Source: an uncultured Bacteroidota bacterium (GTDB taxonomy: Bacteria; Bacteroidota; Bacteroidia; Bacteroidales; P3). From it: a DNA stretch of 64,000 nucleotides. Under the pieces are notes generated by a model. It did no database searches and had not been told where the DNA came from. It saw only the letters and a list, made by a program, of their open reading frames with translations. Below, one piece after another: positions 27,242-35,570 of the stretch; within the stretch, counting starts at the first letter, position 1; every line of letters starts with the position of its first letter. The stretch lies in NCBI GenBank assembly GCA_902777005.1, contig CACYSB010000006.1, forward strand, positions 124,001 through 188,000, in the 5' to 3' direction. The position numbers and the translations under genes were made by a program.

Positions 27242-28245
27242 TTGCATTTCTCATACTGCCACACTCTTCAAATGCCCAGATAGCAGGCCTCAATGCATTG
27301 CCGATGCTCACACGTAGCAGTGTGGCCCGTACTAATGCGCTCGGCATGAGGTATATGCCGCTGTACTCGAACGACATCACCGTAGGCTTGGACAACCCGT
27401 CGCTGCTCACAAGCGGCATGAGGAGTTCGGCGATGCTGTCGTACTACAGCATGTTTGTGGGTGGCAATATGGGGTCATTGGCCTATGCTCACAACTTCAA
27501 CCGTATTGGTACGGTGCTCTTCGGCTTCCATTTCAACAGCTACGGCAAGTTCGAGGAGTATGACGAGTATGAGAACCATATCGGTGACTTCTATGCCGCC
27601 GACTACGCGTTGAGTGTGGGGTGGGGTATGTGGGCTGACAGCAATTTCAGCATTGGCGCCAACTTCAAGCCTGTACTGTCGCAGTATGCCGAATACCGCG
27701 CTGTTGCATTGACAATTGATGTGGCGGGCAGCTATGTTAGCGACAACCGTCGTTTTGCCGCAACAATTATGGCTAACAATATCGGAGCACAGGTTGTTAC
27801 CTTCGACCAGACTGTGGAGAAGGTTCCTTTTGAGTTGTCGGCAGCAGTGTCGTACAAGTTGCGCAAGGCACCGTTCCGTTTTTTCTTTGCAGCCACGGAG
27901 CTGCAACGGTGGAATCTACGCTACAATGACAAGCTGAACCCTACGTCGCAGACCGATGCTTTCACTGGCGAAGTGATCACAGAAAAGCCTTTTGTGGGCT
28001 TCATGGACAACCTGATGCGTCACACTGTTTTCGGCGTTGAATTAAACCTTGGCACAGTCCTGTTTGCCCGTGTGGGCTACAGGTATCGTCAGATGGTGGA
28101 AATGAAGGGTGCCGATGCCCTCAACCTTAGTGGTTTTTCGTTCGGTATAGGGCTTCATGTTAAGAAATTCGAGTTCGGATATGCACGCAGCAACTACCAC
28201 TATGGCCAGGCTCCTAATTACTTTACGTTGAGTTATCGTTTCTAA
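27148..28245 (+). CDS. porQ: Type IX secretion system protein PorQ
   Basis: 365 residues from a GTG start; no ATG precedes the signal sequence (TIVLSFLFVPFITLAFLIL...SNAQ). The start region lies in a palindrome, so the true start is uncertain. The mature protein is an outer-membrane barrel of the PorQ/PorV-like group: SSVARTNALGMRYMPLYSND, GMRSSAMLSYYSMFVGG, ending FTLSYRF. PorQ takes part in type IX secretion in Bacteroidetes. Its substrates include proteins such as that at 53578. The stop overlaps the lplA ATG by 1 bp. Confidence 0.88.
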   Translation: MKGLRGVERNGRTYVRRRTIVLSFLFVPFITLAFLILPHSSNAQIAGLNALPMLTRSSVARTNALGMRYMPLYSNDITVGLDNPSLLTSGMRSSAMLSYYSMFVGGNMGSLAYAHNFNRIGTVLFGFHFNSYGKFEEYDEYENHIGDFYAADYALSVGWGMWADSNFSIGANFKPVLSQYAEYRAVALTIDVAGSYVSDNRRFAATIMANNIGAQVVTFDQTVEKVPFELSAAVSYKLRKAPFRFFFAATELQRWNLRYNDKLNPTSQTDAFTGEVITEKPFVGFMDNLMRHTVFGVELNLGTVLFARVGYRYRQMVEMKGADALNLSGFSFGIGLHVKKFEFGYARSNYHYGQAPNYFTLSYRF

Positions 28246-29231
28246 TGGATTTGCAGTTCATTGTTTCTAACCAGACGGAGCCCTATTGGAACATCGCCGT
28301 CGAGAATTATCTTGTTGAGTACGCCCATACCGTTACTTTGTATCTTTGGCGCAACCGTCGCACAGTGGTGATAGGGCAGAACCAGAATCCTTACAGCGAA
28401 GTGAACGTGGAGGCTCTTGAAGCTGACGGCGGCTACCTCATGCGCCGTAAGACCGGCGGCGGCGCCGTGTACCACGACGACGGCAACCTCAACTTCTCGT
28501 TCGTCGTCCCCAAGGCCATATATGCCCAGCATCGCCAGTTCAGCGTCATACAGCGCGCTGTGGGGAGCTTCGGCTTGCATACAGAACTCTCCGGCCGCAA
28601 CGACATACTTGTTGATTGTAATGGATTTATGGATTACGCCGAAGGTGGGAGATCAATGCGCAAGTTTAGCGGCAACGCTTTCAGTAAAGGCCGCATCAAC
28701 GACCTGCACCACGGCACAATCCTCATCAAGGGCAATATGGACGACCTTGCGCGCTACCTCAAGCCCAAGCCCACCAAGTTGCAGAAGCACGGAGTGGCCT
28801 CGGTGCGCAGCCGAGTGGTCAACCTTGCTGAGCTAAACCCTGAGATTACCGCCGATAGCATCGCACCGCGCCTGCACGATGCCTTTGTGAAAGAATATGG
28901 AGGAGAGTGTGTAGAGGTTGCTTTCTCCGAAATAATTGCACGTGATGAGGTGCGTGCTTTGTATGAGCAGTTCGCCTCCGACGAATGGAAGTATGGCCGC
29001 TGGCGTACCTTCACCGCTCAGCGTACCGCCCAGTTTGACTGGGGTGGGGTAGAACTCGCCCTCACTGTCGACGAGTCCCGCGGCATCATCACCGACGTCC
29101 AGATAGCCTCCGACGCCCTCGACCTCGCCGCCCTCGACGATGCCCGCCTCCTCCTCACCGACGCCTCAACACAACAGCGCCCCCAAACTGAGAGCGCTGT
29201 CATCAATGATATTCTGTCGTTGGTGTATTAA
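28245..29231 (+). CDS. lplA: Lipoate-protein ligase A
   Basis: 328 residues. LplA activates lipoate with ATP and attaches it to E2 and H proteins. Landmarks are MRRKTGGGAVYHDDGNLNFS, SGRNDILVD, RKFSGNAF with the catalytic Lys140, and HHGTILI. Between DILVD and RKFSG sits an unusual insert, about residues 125-138 (CNGFMDYAEGGRSM), encoded by a copy of the repeat found in the RsuA-family gene. The small C-terminal domain is present. It fits functionally with lpd at the end of the window. Confidence 0.93.
   Translation: MDLQFIVSNQTEPYWNIAVENYLVEYAHTVTLYLWRNRRTVVIGQNQNPYSEVNVEALEADGGYLMRRKTGGGAVYHDDGNLNFSFVVPKAIYAQHRQFSVIQRAVGSFGLHTELSGRNDILVDCNGFMDYAEGGRSMRKFSGNAFSKGRINDLHHGTILIKGNMDDLARYLKPKPTKLQKHGVASVRSRVVNLAELNPEITADSIAPRLHDAFVKEYGGECVEVAFSEIIARDEVRALYEQFASDEWKYGRWRTFTAQRTAQFDWGGVELALTVDESRGIITDVQIASDALDLAALDDARLLLTDASTQQRPQTESAVINDILSLVY
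28622..28653. repeat. Dispersed repeat copy inside lplA
   Basis: Thirty-two bases match the reverse complement of 2784-2815 with three mismatches (for instance TGGATTTATGGATT is identical). It encodes an insert absent from ordinary LplA, right before the catalytic RKFSG. Confidence 0.85.
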
Positions 29232-29234
29232 CCT

Positions 29235-30749
29235 TTATAGTTTAGCTTTGAGGTAAGCGGGCAGTTGGTCGATGCTGACGCGCTCCTGCTGCATGGTGTC
29301 GCGGTGACGGACGGTGACGGCGTTGTCGCTAAGTGTGTCGTTATCCACGGTGATGCAGAAGGGGGTGCCGATGGCGTCTTGACGGCGGTAGCGGCGGCCG
29401 ATGGCGTCTTTCTCGTCATACTGCACCATCATGTCGGGCATGAGTATGTGCTGTATCTCGCGGGCCTTCTCGGGGAGGCCATCTTTCTTGACCAGCGGCA
29501 GTACGGCGGCTTTGTAGGGGGCCAGCTTGGTGGGAAGGCTGAGCACCACGCGGGTGCTGCCGTCCTCGAGGGTCTCCTCCTTGAGCGAGTGGCTGAAGAT
29601 GGCGAGGAAGGTGCGGTCGACACCGATGGAGGTCTCGATGACGTATGGCGTGTAGCTCTCGTTGAGCTCGGGGTCGAAGTACTGTAGTTTCTTGCCGCTG
29701 AACTCGCTGTGGCGCGAGAGATCGAAGTCGGTGCGGCTGTGGATGCCCTCGAGCTCCTTGAAGCCGAAGGGGAACTTAAACTCGATATCAGTGGCGGCGT
29801 TGGCGTAGTGGGCCAGCTTCTCGTGGTCGTGGTAGCGGTAGCAGTCGGCCGGTATGCCGAGGGCCAGGTGCCACTGCAGGCGCTCCTCTTTCCAGTGCTT
29901 GAACCACTCCAGCTCCGTTCCGGGACGCACAAAGAACTGCATCTCCATCTGCTCAAACTCGCGCATGCGGAAGATGAACTGGCGGGCTACAATCTCGTTG
30001 CGGAAGGCCTTGCCTATCTGAGCAATGCCGAAGGGAATCTTCATGCGGCCGCTCTTCTGCACGTTGAGGAAGTTGACGAAGATGCCCTGTGCCGTTTCGG
30101 GACGGAGGTAGAGGGTGTCGCTGTCGTCGATGACGGAGCCCATCTTTGTGGCGAACATCAGGTTGAACTGGCGCACATCGGTCCAGTTGCGGGTGCCACT
30201 GATGGGGCATACAATCTCCAGGTCGAGTATGAGTTGCTTGAGGCCGTCAAGGTCGTTGCGGTTCATGCAGTCGGCGTAGCGCTCGTGTATCTCGTCAATC
30301 TTCTTTTGGTGCTCGAGGACGCGGGCGTTGGTGGTGACAAACTGCTGGCGGTCGAAGGCGTCGCCGAAGCGCTTGTGTGCCTTATCGCACTCCTTCTCAA
30401 TTTTCTCCTCGATCTTGGCGATATGGTCCTCAATGAGCACGTCGGCGCGGTAGCGCTTCTTGCTGTCCTTGTTATCGATGAGAGGGTCGTTGAAGGCATC
30501 CACATGGCCGCTGGCCTTCCAGATGCGGGGGTGCATGAAGATGGCGCTGTCCAGACCCACGATGTTCTCGTGCATCTGCACCATAGCCTTCCACCAGTAC
30601 TGTTTTATATTATTCTTCAGCTCGACGCCCATCTGGCCGTAGTCGTAGACGGCGGCAAGGCCGTCGTAGATCTCGCTGCTCGGGAAGATGAAGCCATATT
30701 CTTTGGCGTGAGCCACCACTTTCTTGAAGAATTCGTCTTGGTTTGCCAT
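29235..30749 (-). CDS. glyS: Glycyl-tRNA synthetase, single-chain (eukaryote/archaea-like) type
   Basis: 504 residues, class II synthetase of the alpha2 form. Motif regions are CPISGTRNWTDVRQFNLMF, LRPETAQGIFVNF, FGIAQIGKAFRNEI and GVDRTFLAIFSH. The anticodon-binding domain ends the protein. It charges tRNA-Gly. Upstream on the same strand is a promoter and a probable structured RNA. Confidence 0.96.
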   Translation of the reverse strand: MANQDEFFKKVVAHAKEYGFIFPSSEIYDGLAAVYDYGQMGVELKNNIKQYWWKAMVQMHENIVGLDSAIFMHPRIWKASGHVDAFNDPLIDNKDSKKRYRADVLIEDHIAKIEEKIEKECDKAHKRFGDAFDRQQFVTTNARVLEHQKKIDEIHERYADCMNRNDLDGLKQLILDLEIVCPISGTRNWTDVRQFNLMFATKMGSVIDDSDTLYLRPETAQGIFVNFLNVQKSGRMKIPFGIAQIGKAFRNEIVARQFIFRMREFEQMEMQFFVRPGTELEWFKHWKEERLQWHLALGIPADCYRYHDHEKLAHYANAATDIEFKFPFGFKELEGIHSRTDFDLSRHSEFSGKKLQYFDPELNESYTPYVIETSIGVDRTFLAIFSHSLKEETLEDGSTRVVLSLPTKLAPYKAAVLPLVKKDGLPEKAREIQHILMPDMMVQYDEKDAIGRRYRRQDAIGTPFCITVDNDTLSDNAVTVRHRDTMQQERVSIDQLPAYLKAKL

Positions 30750-30818
30750 ATATTATAGTTCTTTATTCTAATAATTCCATAACGCACATATGATTGTAAT
30801 ATTGTGTACACGTAGAAT

Positions 30819-31000
30819 AAAAAAATGCCGTAGCCCCGACGACCGAGCGCAACACAGTAGTACCAGCCTCCCACTTGAATCCGTATTGTATACGTCTGTT
30901 GTCCGCTTGTTGTTCGGTGCTGCCACCTCGCCATAACGCCTACATAGCACCCTACCGGCCGTACACTCTTCTGTTTTCACCCTATGATTAAATAGAAAAT
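30819..31000 (-). ncRNA. Candidate small structured RNA upstream of glyS
   Basis: On the minus strand a good promoter (31007-31038) is followed by about 180 nt ending in a run of seven U (30819-30825). GCCGGTAG (complement of 30952-30959) pairs with CTACGGC (complement of 30827-30833) as a closing helix just before the U run. Inside, GGUGCU pairs with AGCACC, and CGUAU-aca-AUACG forms a small hairpin. No convincing ORF. It could be a free-standing RNA (a 6S/Bacteroidales-1-like role is possible) or a glyS leader with attenuator; the family is not recognised. The rest of 30750-31178 shows nothing else. Confidence 0.5.
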
Positions 31001-31006
31001 GCAACA

Positions 31007-31038
31007 CAAAAGTAATCACATTACATGAGAGAACCAAA
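31007..31038 (-). promoter_or_regulatory. Promoter for the small RNA/glyS unit
   Basis: On the minus strand TTTG (31035-31038), 20-bp spacer, TACTTTTG (31007-31014): a full match to the Bacteroidetes promoter layout. Confidence 0.7.
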
Positions 31039-31178
31039 TTTTGGTGCTCTCTTTTCTACTCGGTGTTGCACTTGTGACAGAAATTCGGGCTAAGCCGATA
31101 CCATTCCTCCACCAACGCTGTTTGGTGCTGCCGGGGCGCACAAAGGACTCTTCGGGCGTACTGTCAAGGTGGATTTTG

Positions 31179-32384
31179 TCAATCGTTTAGCGCCAGGCCG
31201 CCGAGTGAGGTCTCTTTGTAAAGGCTGGGGAGGTCTTTGCCGGTGAGTTTCATGGTCTTTACGACTTTGTCGAAGGATATGATGTGCTGGCCGTCGCTCA
31301 TCATGGCGTAGATGTTGATGTCCAATGCACGGAGTGCAGCCATTGCGTTGCGCTCAATGCAGGGTATCTGCACCAGGCCGCAGAGTGGATCGCAGGTGAG
31401 GCCCAGGTTGTGCTCCATGGCCATCTCTGCAGCATACTCTATCTGTTTAGGGCTTCCTCCAAAGAGTTGGTTGCTGGCGACGGCGGCCATAACACAGGCG
31501 CTGCCCACCTCTCCCTGGCAGCCCACCTCGGCGCCGCTGATGGAGGCGTTGGTTTTGATGACGTTGGCGAAGAGGCCGGCGGTGGCCATAGCCCGCAGTA
31601 TCTCGCGGTCGGAAAAGCCGTGGTTCTTCTTTAGATGGTAGAGTACTGCAGGTAGCACACCGCTGGAGCCGCAGGTGGGGGCTGTGACGATACGGGCGCC
31701 GCAGGCGTTCTGCTCGCTGGTGGCCAACGCATAGGCGATGACTAACGCGCGACTTTGCAGCGAAGGCTTAAAGGCAGATGCTCTGATGAAGTACTGGTGT
31801 GCTTTGGAGCGCAGGTGGAGACCGCCGGCAATGACGCGGTCGTCCTGCAAGCCTTCCTCGATGGTATGCTGCATCTGCTGCCACATCTCTTCGAGGTAGA
31901 ACCACAGGCTTCCATCCTCACAATGCTCCACATACTCCCAGAACGAGAGGCCCTCTTTTTCAATATACACCATGATGTCCTTCATGGTGTTGTGTGGATA
32001 TACTTCGCCTTCGGGGGTGATGCCCATAGGCACTTCGCCATCCTCTGTGGCCAGATAGCCACCGCCGATGCTGTAGACGAGCCATTGATCGATGGTTTTA
32101 CCGTCGGCATCCAACGCTTCGAAAAGCATGCCGTTGGGATGGAACGGCTTGACGATATCGGCGCGCCATACAATCTCCACTTCCTTGGGCGCCAATCCAC
32201 GGGTGATTGCCATATCGGTATGGTGCCCTTTGCCTGTGGCAGCGAGGGAGCCGTAGAGGGTGACGCGGTAGCGTGTAGCCTTCTTGGTGCGTGTGGCGAA
32301 CATCTCTGCCGCCCGGTTAGGCCCCATGGTGTGGCTGCTGCTGGGGCCATAGCCAGCTTTGTATATCTTTTTTATCGTTTCCAT
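31179..32384 (-). CDS. sdaA: L-serine ammonia-lyase, iron-sulfur dependent
   Basis: 401 residues, with the beta and alpha parts in one chain. The start is YKAGYGPSSSHTMGPNRAAE. The alpha part has APTCGSSGVLPAVLYHL, and the cluster cysteines are in CDPLCGLVQIPCIERNA. It deaminates serine to pyruvate, feeding amino-acid fermentation. A short degenerate heptamer run separates it from the export operon upstream. Confidence 0.95.
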   Translation of the reverse strand: METIKKIYKAGYGPSSSHTMGPNRAAEMFATRTKKATRYRVTLYGSLAATGKGHHTDMAITRGLAPKEVEIVWRADIVKPFHPNGMLFEALDADGKTIDQWLVYSIGGGYLATEDGEVPMGITPEGEVYPHNTMKDIMVYIEKEGLSFWEYVEHCEDGSLWFYLEEMWQQMQHTIEEGLQDDRVIAGGLHLRSKAHQYFIRASAFKPSLQSRALVIAYALATSEQNACGARIVTAPTCGSSGVLPAVLYHLKKNHGFSDREILRAMATAGLFANVIKTNASISGAEVGCQGEVGSACVMAAVASNQLFGGSPKQIEYAAEMAMEHNLGLTCDPLCGLVQIPCIERNAMAALRALDINIYAMMSDGQHIISFDKVVKTMKLTGKDLPSLYKETSLGGLALND

Positions 32385-32394
32385 GATTTTAATC

Positions 32395-32415
32395 TTTACA
32401 GTTTACTGTTTAGGG
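32395..32415. repeat. Short heptamer run (TTTACAG)3
   Basis: TTTACAG, TTTACTG, TTTAGGG between the sdaA start and the permease stop. Degenerate, so weaker than the other arrays. Confidence 0.4.
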
Positions 32416-32450
32416 TAGGAGAGCGTTAAGGTCAAGGTTAACGTTAATGT

Positions 32451-33662
32451 CTATTCGTAGCGTAGCGCCTGTATTGGGTCGAGTTCGGCGGCACGTCGTG
32501 CAGGGTACCAGCCGAAGAAGATGCCGACGAGAGTGCATACGAGGAAAGAGGTGAGTATGGCTGAGCCGTTGAGCACGAAGGGCAGTTGCTCGATAAAAGC
32601 CGATGCAATGGCATAGATGGCGAGGCCGGAGAGTATACCTATTAGTCCGCCGGCGAGACTAAGCACCACGCTTTCGCTTAGAAACTGCATGAGGATGTTG
32701 CTGCGACGTGCACCGAGGGCTTTGCGCAGGCCTATCTCACGGGTGCGCTCGGTGACGGTGACGTACATGATGTTCATTATGCCCACTCCGCCGACAACAA
32801 GGGAGATGCCGGCAATGAGCGACAGGATGAGCACCACGATGTTCAGCACGCCGGAGAGCTGATCCATTGTCTCACTCTGCACTTCAATCTCAAAGTCATC
32901 CTCGTCTTCTGGCTGTAGACCGTGGTATATGCGAAGTATCTGACGTACTTCCTCGACGGCGTGGTCGTTGTCGGAAGATTGGGCGGCAGCCATTGAGATT
33001 TGGTCAATGTCTGTTTTGCCAAGCAGGCGTTTCTGCAATGTGGTGTAGGGAATGATGATCAGGTTGTTGAAGTCGTAGTTGAATTGTTTTTCGCGGGGTT
33101 GCAATATGCCTATGACAAGCAGCGGCACATTACCACAGCGGATGGTCTGTCCCAAAGGTTCCTCACCGTCGCTGAATAGTTTTTCTGCAACCGTCTGTCC
33201 GATGAGGCATACTTTGGCTATGGAGCGCACATCACCTTCGTCAAACATTGCTCCGCGTGCGACATTCATGCCGTTCAGTTCAAGGCAATGTTCGTTGCCG
33301 CCGGCAACCATGGCGCTGTGGCTGTTGTTACCGTAGACAATAGGTGATGTGGTGTTCAGGTCTGGAGATAAATACTTTATCGTGTGGCAGTTGTCGCGTA
33401 GTGCTATGTAGTCGCTCTCGTCGAGTCTGTGCACTATACGCCAAGAGCCGCCGTCGCGTTCCCATTTCTCGCGCACATTGATGACGTTGGTGCCGATTGA
33501 CGAGAAGACGTTATCCATGTAGTGGGTGAGACTGCTTCCCAGGCTCATCATGATGATGACTGACGAGATGCCTATAATGATGCCCAGCATGGTTAGAAAG
33601 GTGCGCGTGCGGTTGCGCATCAGTGCTCGGAGGGCCAGTTTTATTGTGTCGAGGAGGAGCAT
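32451..33662 (-). CDS. MacB-type ABC transporter permease
   Basis: 403 residues, FtsX/MacB fold: one N-terminal helix (LTMLGIIIGISSVIIMM), a periplasmic domain (about 45-275), then three C-terminal helices with ERTREIGLRKALGARRSNI. Together with the ATPase, adaptor and TolC genes upstream it forms a tripartite exporter of peptides, antibiotics or lipids. It is the last gene of the operon. Confidence 0.92.
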   Translation of the reverse strand: MLLLDTIKLALRALMRNRTRTFLTMLGIIIGISSVIIMMSLGSSLTHYMDNVFSSIGTNVINVREKWERDGGSWRIVHRLDESDYIALRDNCHTIKYLSPDLNTTSPIVYGNNSHSAMVAGGNEHCLELNGMNVARGAMFDEGDVRSIAKVCLIGQTVAEKLFSDGEEPLGQTIRCGNVPLLVIGILQPREKQFNYDFNNLIIIPYTTLQKRLLGKTDIDQISMAAAQSSDNDHAVEEVRQILRIYHGLQPEDEDDFEIEVQSETMDQLSGVLNIVVLILSLIAGISLVVGGVGIMNIMYVTVTERTREIGLRKALGARRSNILMQFLSESVVLSLAGGLIGILSGLAIYAIASAFIEQLPFVLNGSAILTSFLVCTLVGIFFGWYPARRAAELDPIQALRYE

Positions 33663-33668
33663 GCTTGA

Positions 33669-33696
33669 ACAGTTAGAAGTTATGTGTTAATTGTTC
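33669..33696. repeat. Degenerate heptamer run (xxxGTTA)
   Basis: ACAGTTA, GAAGTTA, TGTGTTA, ATTGTTC at the junction of the ATPase and permease genes. Phase is clear, sequence is not. Confidence 0.35.
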
Positions 33697-34395
33697 CTCG
33701 GCTGAGATTGGTGTGTTTGGGCGGTCTTCTACTATGCGGCCGTCTCGGAGGCGTATGATGCGTGTGGTGAAGGCGGCAATATCGGGCTCATGGGTTACGA
33801 AGACTATGGTTTTGCCTTGTGAGTTGAGGTGTTGGAATATGGACATGATTTCGTAGCTGGTGCGTGTGTCGAGATTGCCGGTGGCTTCGTCGGCAAGGAT
33901 GAGGACGGGGTCGGTGGCTAATGCACGGGCAATGGCTACACGTTGTTGCTGGCCACCGGAGAGCTGTGCCGAGGTGTGTTCCATCCGGTTCTCCAATCCT
34001 ACCATGCGAAGGGAGTCCATGGCCCTTTGGCGCCGTTCTCGTGCACCGATATGTCGGTTGTAGAAAAGCGGCAGCTCCACGTTTTCCAGTGCTGTGGTAC
34101 GTGGCAGTAGGTTATAGTTCTGGAAGACGAATCCTATCTTGCGGTTGCGGATGGAGGCCAGCTGGTCGTCGTCCATCAGCTGCACATCCTCGCCGTCGAG
34201 CCGGTAGATTCCGGACGTGGGGGTGTCCAGGCAGCCGAGTAGGTTGAGGAGTGTCGATTTGCCGCTGCCTGAGGTACCCATGATGCTGACGAACTCGCCT
34301 GGAGCGATGCTGAAGCTAACGTCGTTGAGCGCATGTACGGTCTCGCTGCCGACCTGAAAGTCACGATGCAGATGCTCTATGTCTATGATGTTCAT
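33673..34395 (-). CDS. ABC transporter ATP-binding protein (MacB/LolD type)
   Basis: 240 residues from Met at 34395 ([13 protein letters not shown]); the frame runs 48 bp further into the adaptor gene. Walker [17 protein letters not shown]-loop [11 protein letters not shown], signature [16 protein letters not shown], Walker [14 protein letters not shown]-loop FVTHE. It energises the adjacent permease. Confidence 0.95.
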   Translation of the reverse strand: MNIIDIEHLHRDFQVGSETVHALNDVSFSIAPGEFVSIMGTSGSGKSTLLNLLGCLDTPTSGIYRLDGEDVQLMDDDQLASIRNRKIGFVFQNYNLLPRTTALENVELPLFYNRHIGARERRQRAMDSLRMVGLENRMEHTSAQLSGGQQQRVAIARALATDPVLILADEATGNLDTRTSYEIMSIFQHLNSQGKTIVFVTHEPDIAAFTTRIIRLRDGRIVEDRPNTPISAEEQLTHNF

Positions 34396-34414
34396 TCTTG
34401 CTTGACTGTCAACA

Positions 34415-35569
34415 TTAGAACATCGACTCTTTTCGGGCAGCACGCTGGCTTATCACGTCTACAAGGCTACTGACCACAGTGTCGCCTTCGGCCACACCGC
34501 TTGTGACAATGGCGCTCACCTTGGTGCGTGCACCGAGAGTTACTTCTACTTGCTGCAGGTGTTTTCCTTTTTTTAGCCACAGGTAGTTGTGTTCTTTGTT
34601 TCGCTCAACGGTGTCTAAGGTGTAGCCTTCTTGAGTCATTGAAGCAATCATTTCTGCATCAGGGTTTATCTGTGTGGCATAGTAGGGGATTTTAAGGCCG
34701 GAGGCTCGTTGCGCGACGATGGTGACGCTGGCTGTCATCCCGGGAAAGAGTTTCTCGTCCGGGTTGTGGGCGTTGATTATGACGACATAGGTGACTACGT
34801 TGTTGTTGGTCTGCGGCTCCATGCGTATCTGCGATACTACTCCGTGGAACTCGTCGTCCGGGTAGGCGTCTACTTTGAAGTTTACCTCCTCTCCTGTGTG
34901 CACCAATCCGATGTCGGCCTCGTCGACGCGCGCTTCCACCTGCATCTCGGTCATATTCATTGCTATGGTGAAGAGGTTGGGAACACTGTAGGCACCCTGC
35001 ACGGTCTGTCCCTCTTCCACTTGCTTGCTGATTATGATGCCGTCGATGGGAGAATATATCTCGGCATAACGCAGCTGGGTGACGGCGTTGTCGTAGTTGG
35101 CCTTCGCAGTGATGAGGTGGTTCTTGGCCTGCTCAAGCTGGGCTTCTGCCTGGTCGTATTCCTGCTGTGTGGCAGCCTTGCTGTTGTAAAGTGTCTTTAT
35201 GCGGTCGTAGTCTTTCTGTGCCAGGTCACGCTGGCTGGTGGCCACCGACATGTTGGCGCGGTTCACGTTGACCTGCTCCTGTAGAAGCGATTTGTCAAGC
35301 TCGGCCAGCAGGTCGCCTTTCTTCACGATGCTGTTGTAGTCGACATATAGTTTTTTCACTATGCCGCTCACCTGTGTGCCCACAGTCACCTTGTAGACAG
35401 GCTGCACCACTCCTGTGGCTGTTACGGTCTGTATGATTTCTCCCATGGCGACAGTTTCGGTATCAATCAGGTAGCGGCTGCCTTTCTTGCCTCCCAATAG
35501 TGCCAGAAGTATAACAATGACAATGATGCCGGCCAGCACCCATAGCCATATATGTTTTCTCTTTTTCAT
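34415..35569 (-). CDS. Periplasmic adaptor (MacA/HlyD family)
   Basis: 384 residues. One N-terminal helix (IWLWVLAGIIVIVILLAL), lipoyl/barrel-sandwich segments (TGVVQPVYKVTVGTQVSGIV; YSPIDGIIISKQVEEGQTV) around a coiled-coil hairpin (about 100-165), then a beta-barrel and a membrane-proximal domain. It bridges the MacB-type transporter and TolC. It starts 1 bp after the TolC stop. Confidence 0.93.
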   Translation of the reverse strand: MKKRKHIWLWVLAGIIVIVILLALLGGKKGSRYLIDTETVAMGEIIQTVTATGVVQPVYKVTVGTQVSGIVKKLYVDYNSIVKKGDLLAELDKSLLQEQVNVNRANMSVATSQRDLAQKDYDRIKTLYNSKAATQQEYDQAEAQLEQAKNHLITAKANYDNAVTQLRYAEIYSPIDGIIISKQVEEGQTVQGAYSVPNLFTIAMNMTEMQVEARVDEADIGLVHTGEEVNFKVDAYPDDEFHGVVSQIRMEPQTNNNVVTYVVIINAHNPDEKLFPGMTASVTIVAQRASGLKIPYYATQINPDAEMIASMTQEGYTLDTVERNKEHNYLWLKKGKHLQQVEVTLGARTKVSAIVTSGVAEGDTVVSSLVDVISQRAARKESMF

Positions 35570-35570
35570 A

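Noticed and set aside
30750-31178. Glycine riboswitch or T-box upstream of glyS
   Set aside because: The conserved glycine-riboswitch cores are absent, and the only T-box-like word is a partial match to the UGGN bulge region without the specifier stem.
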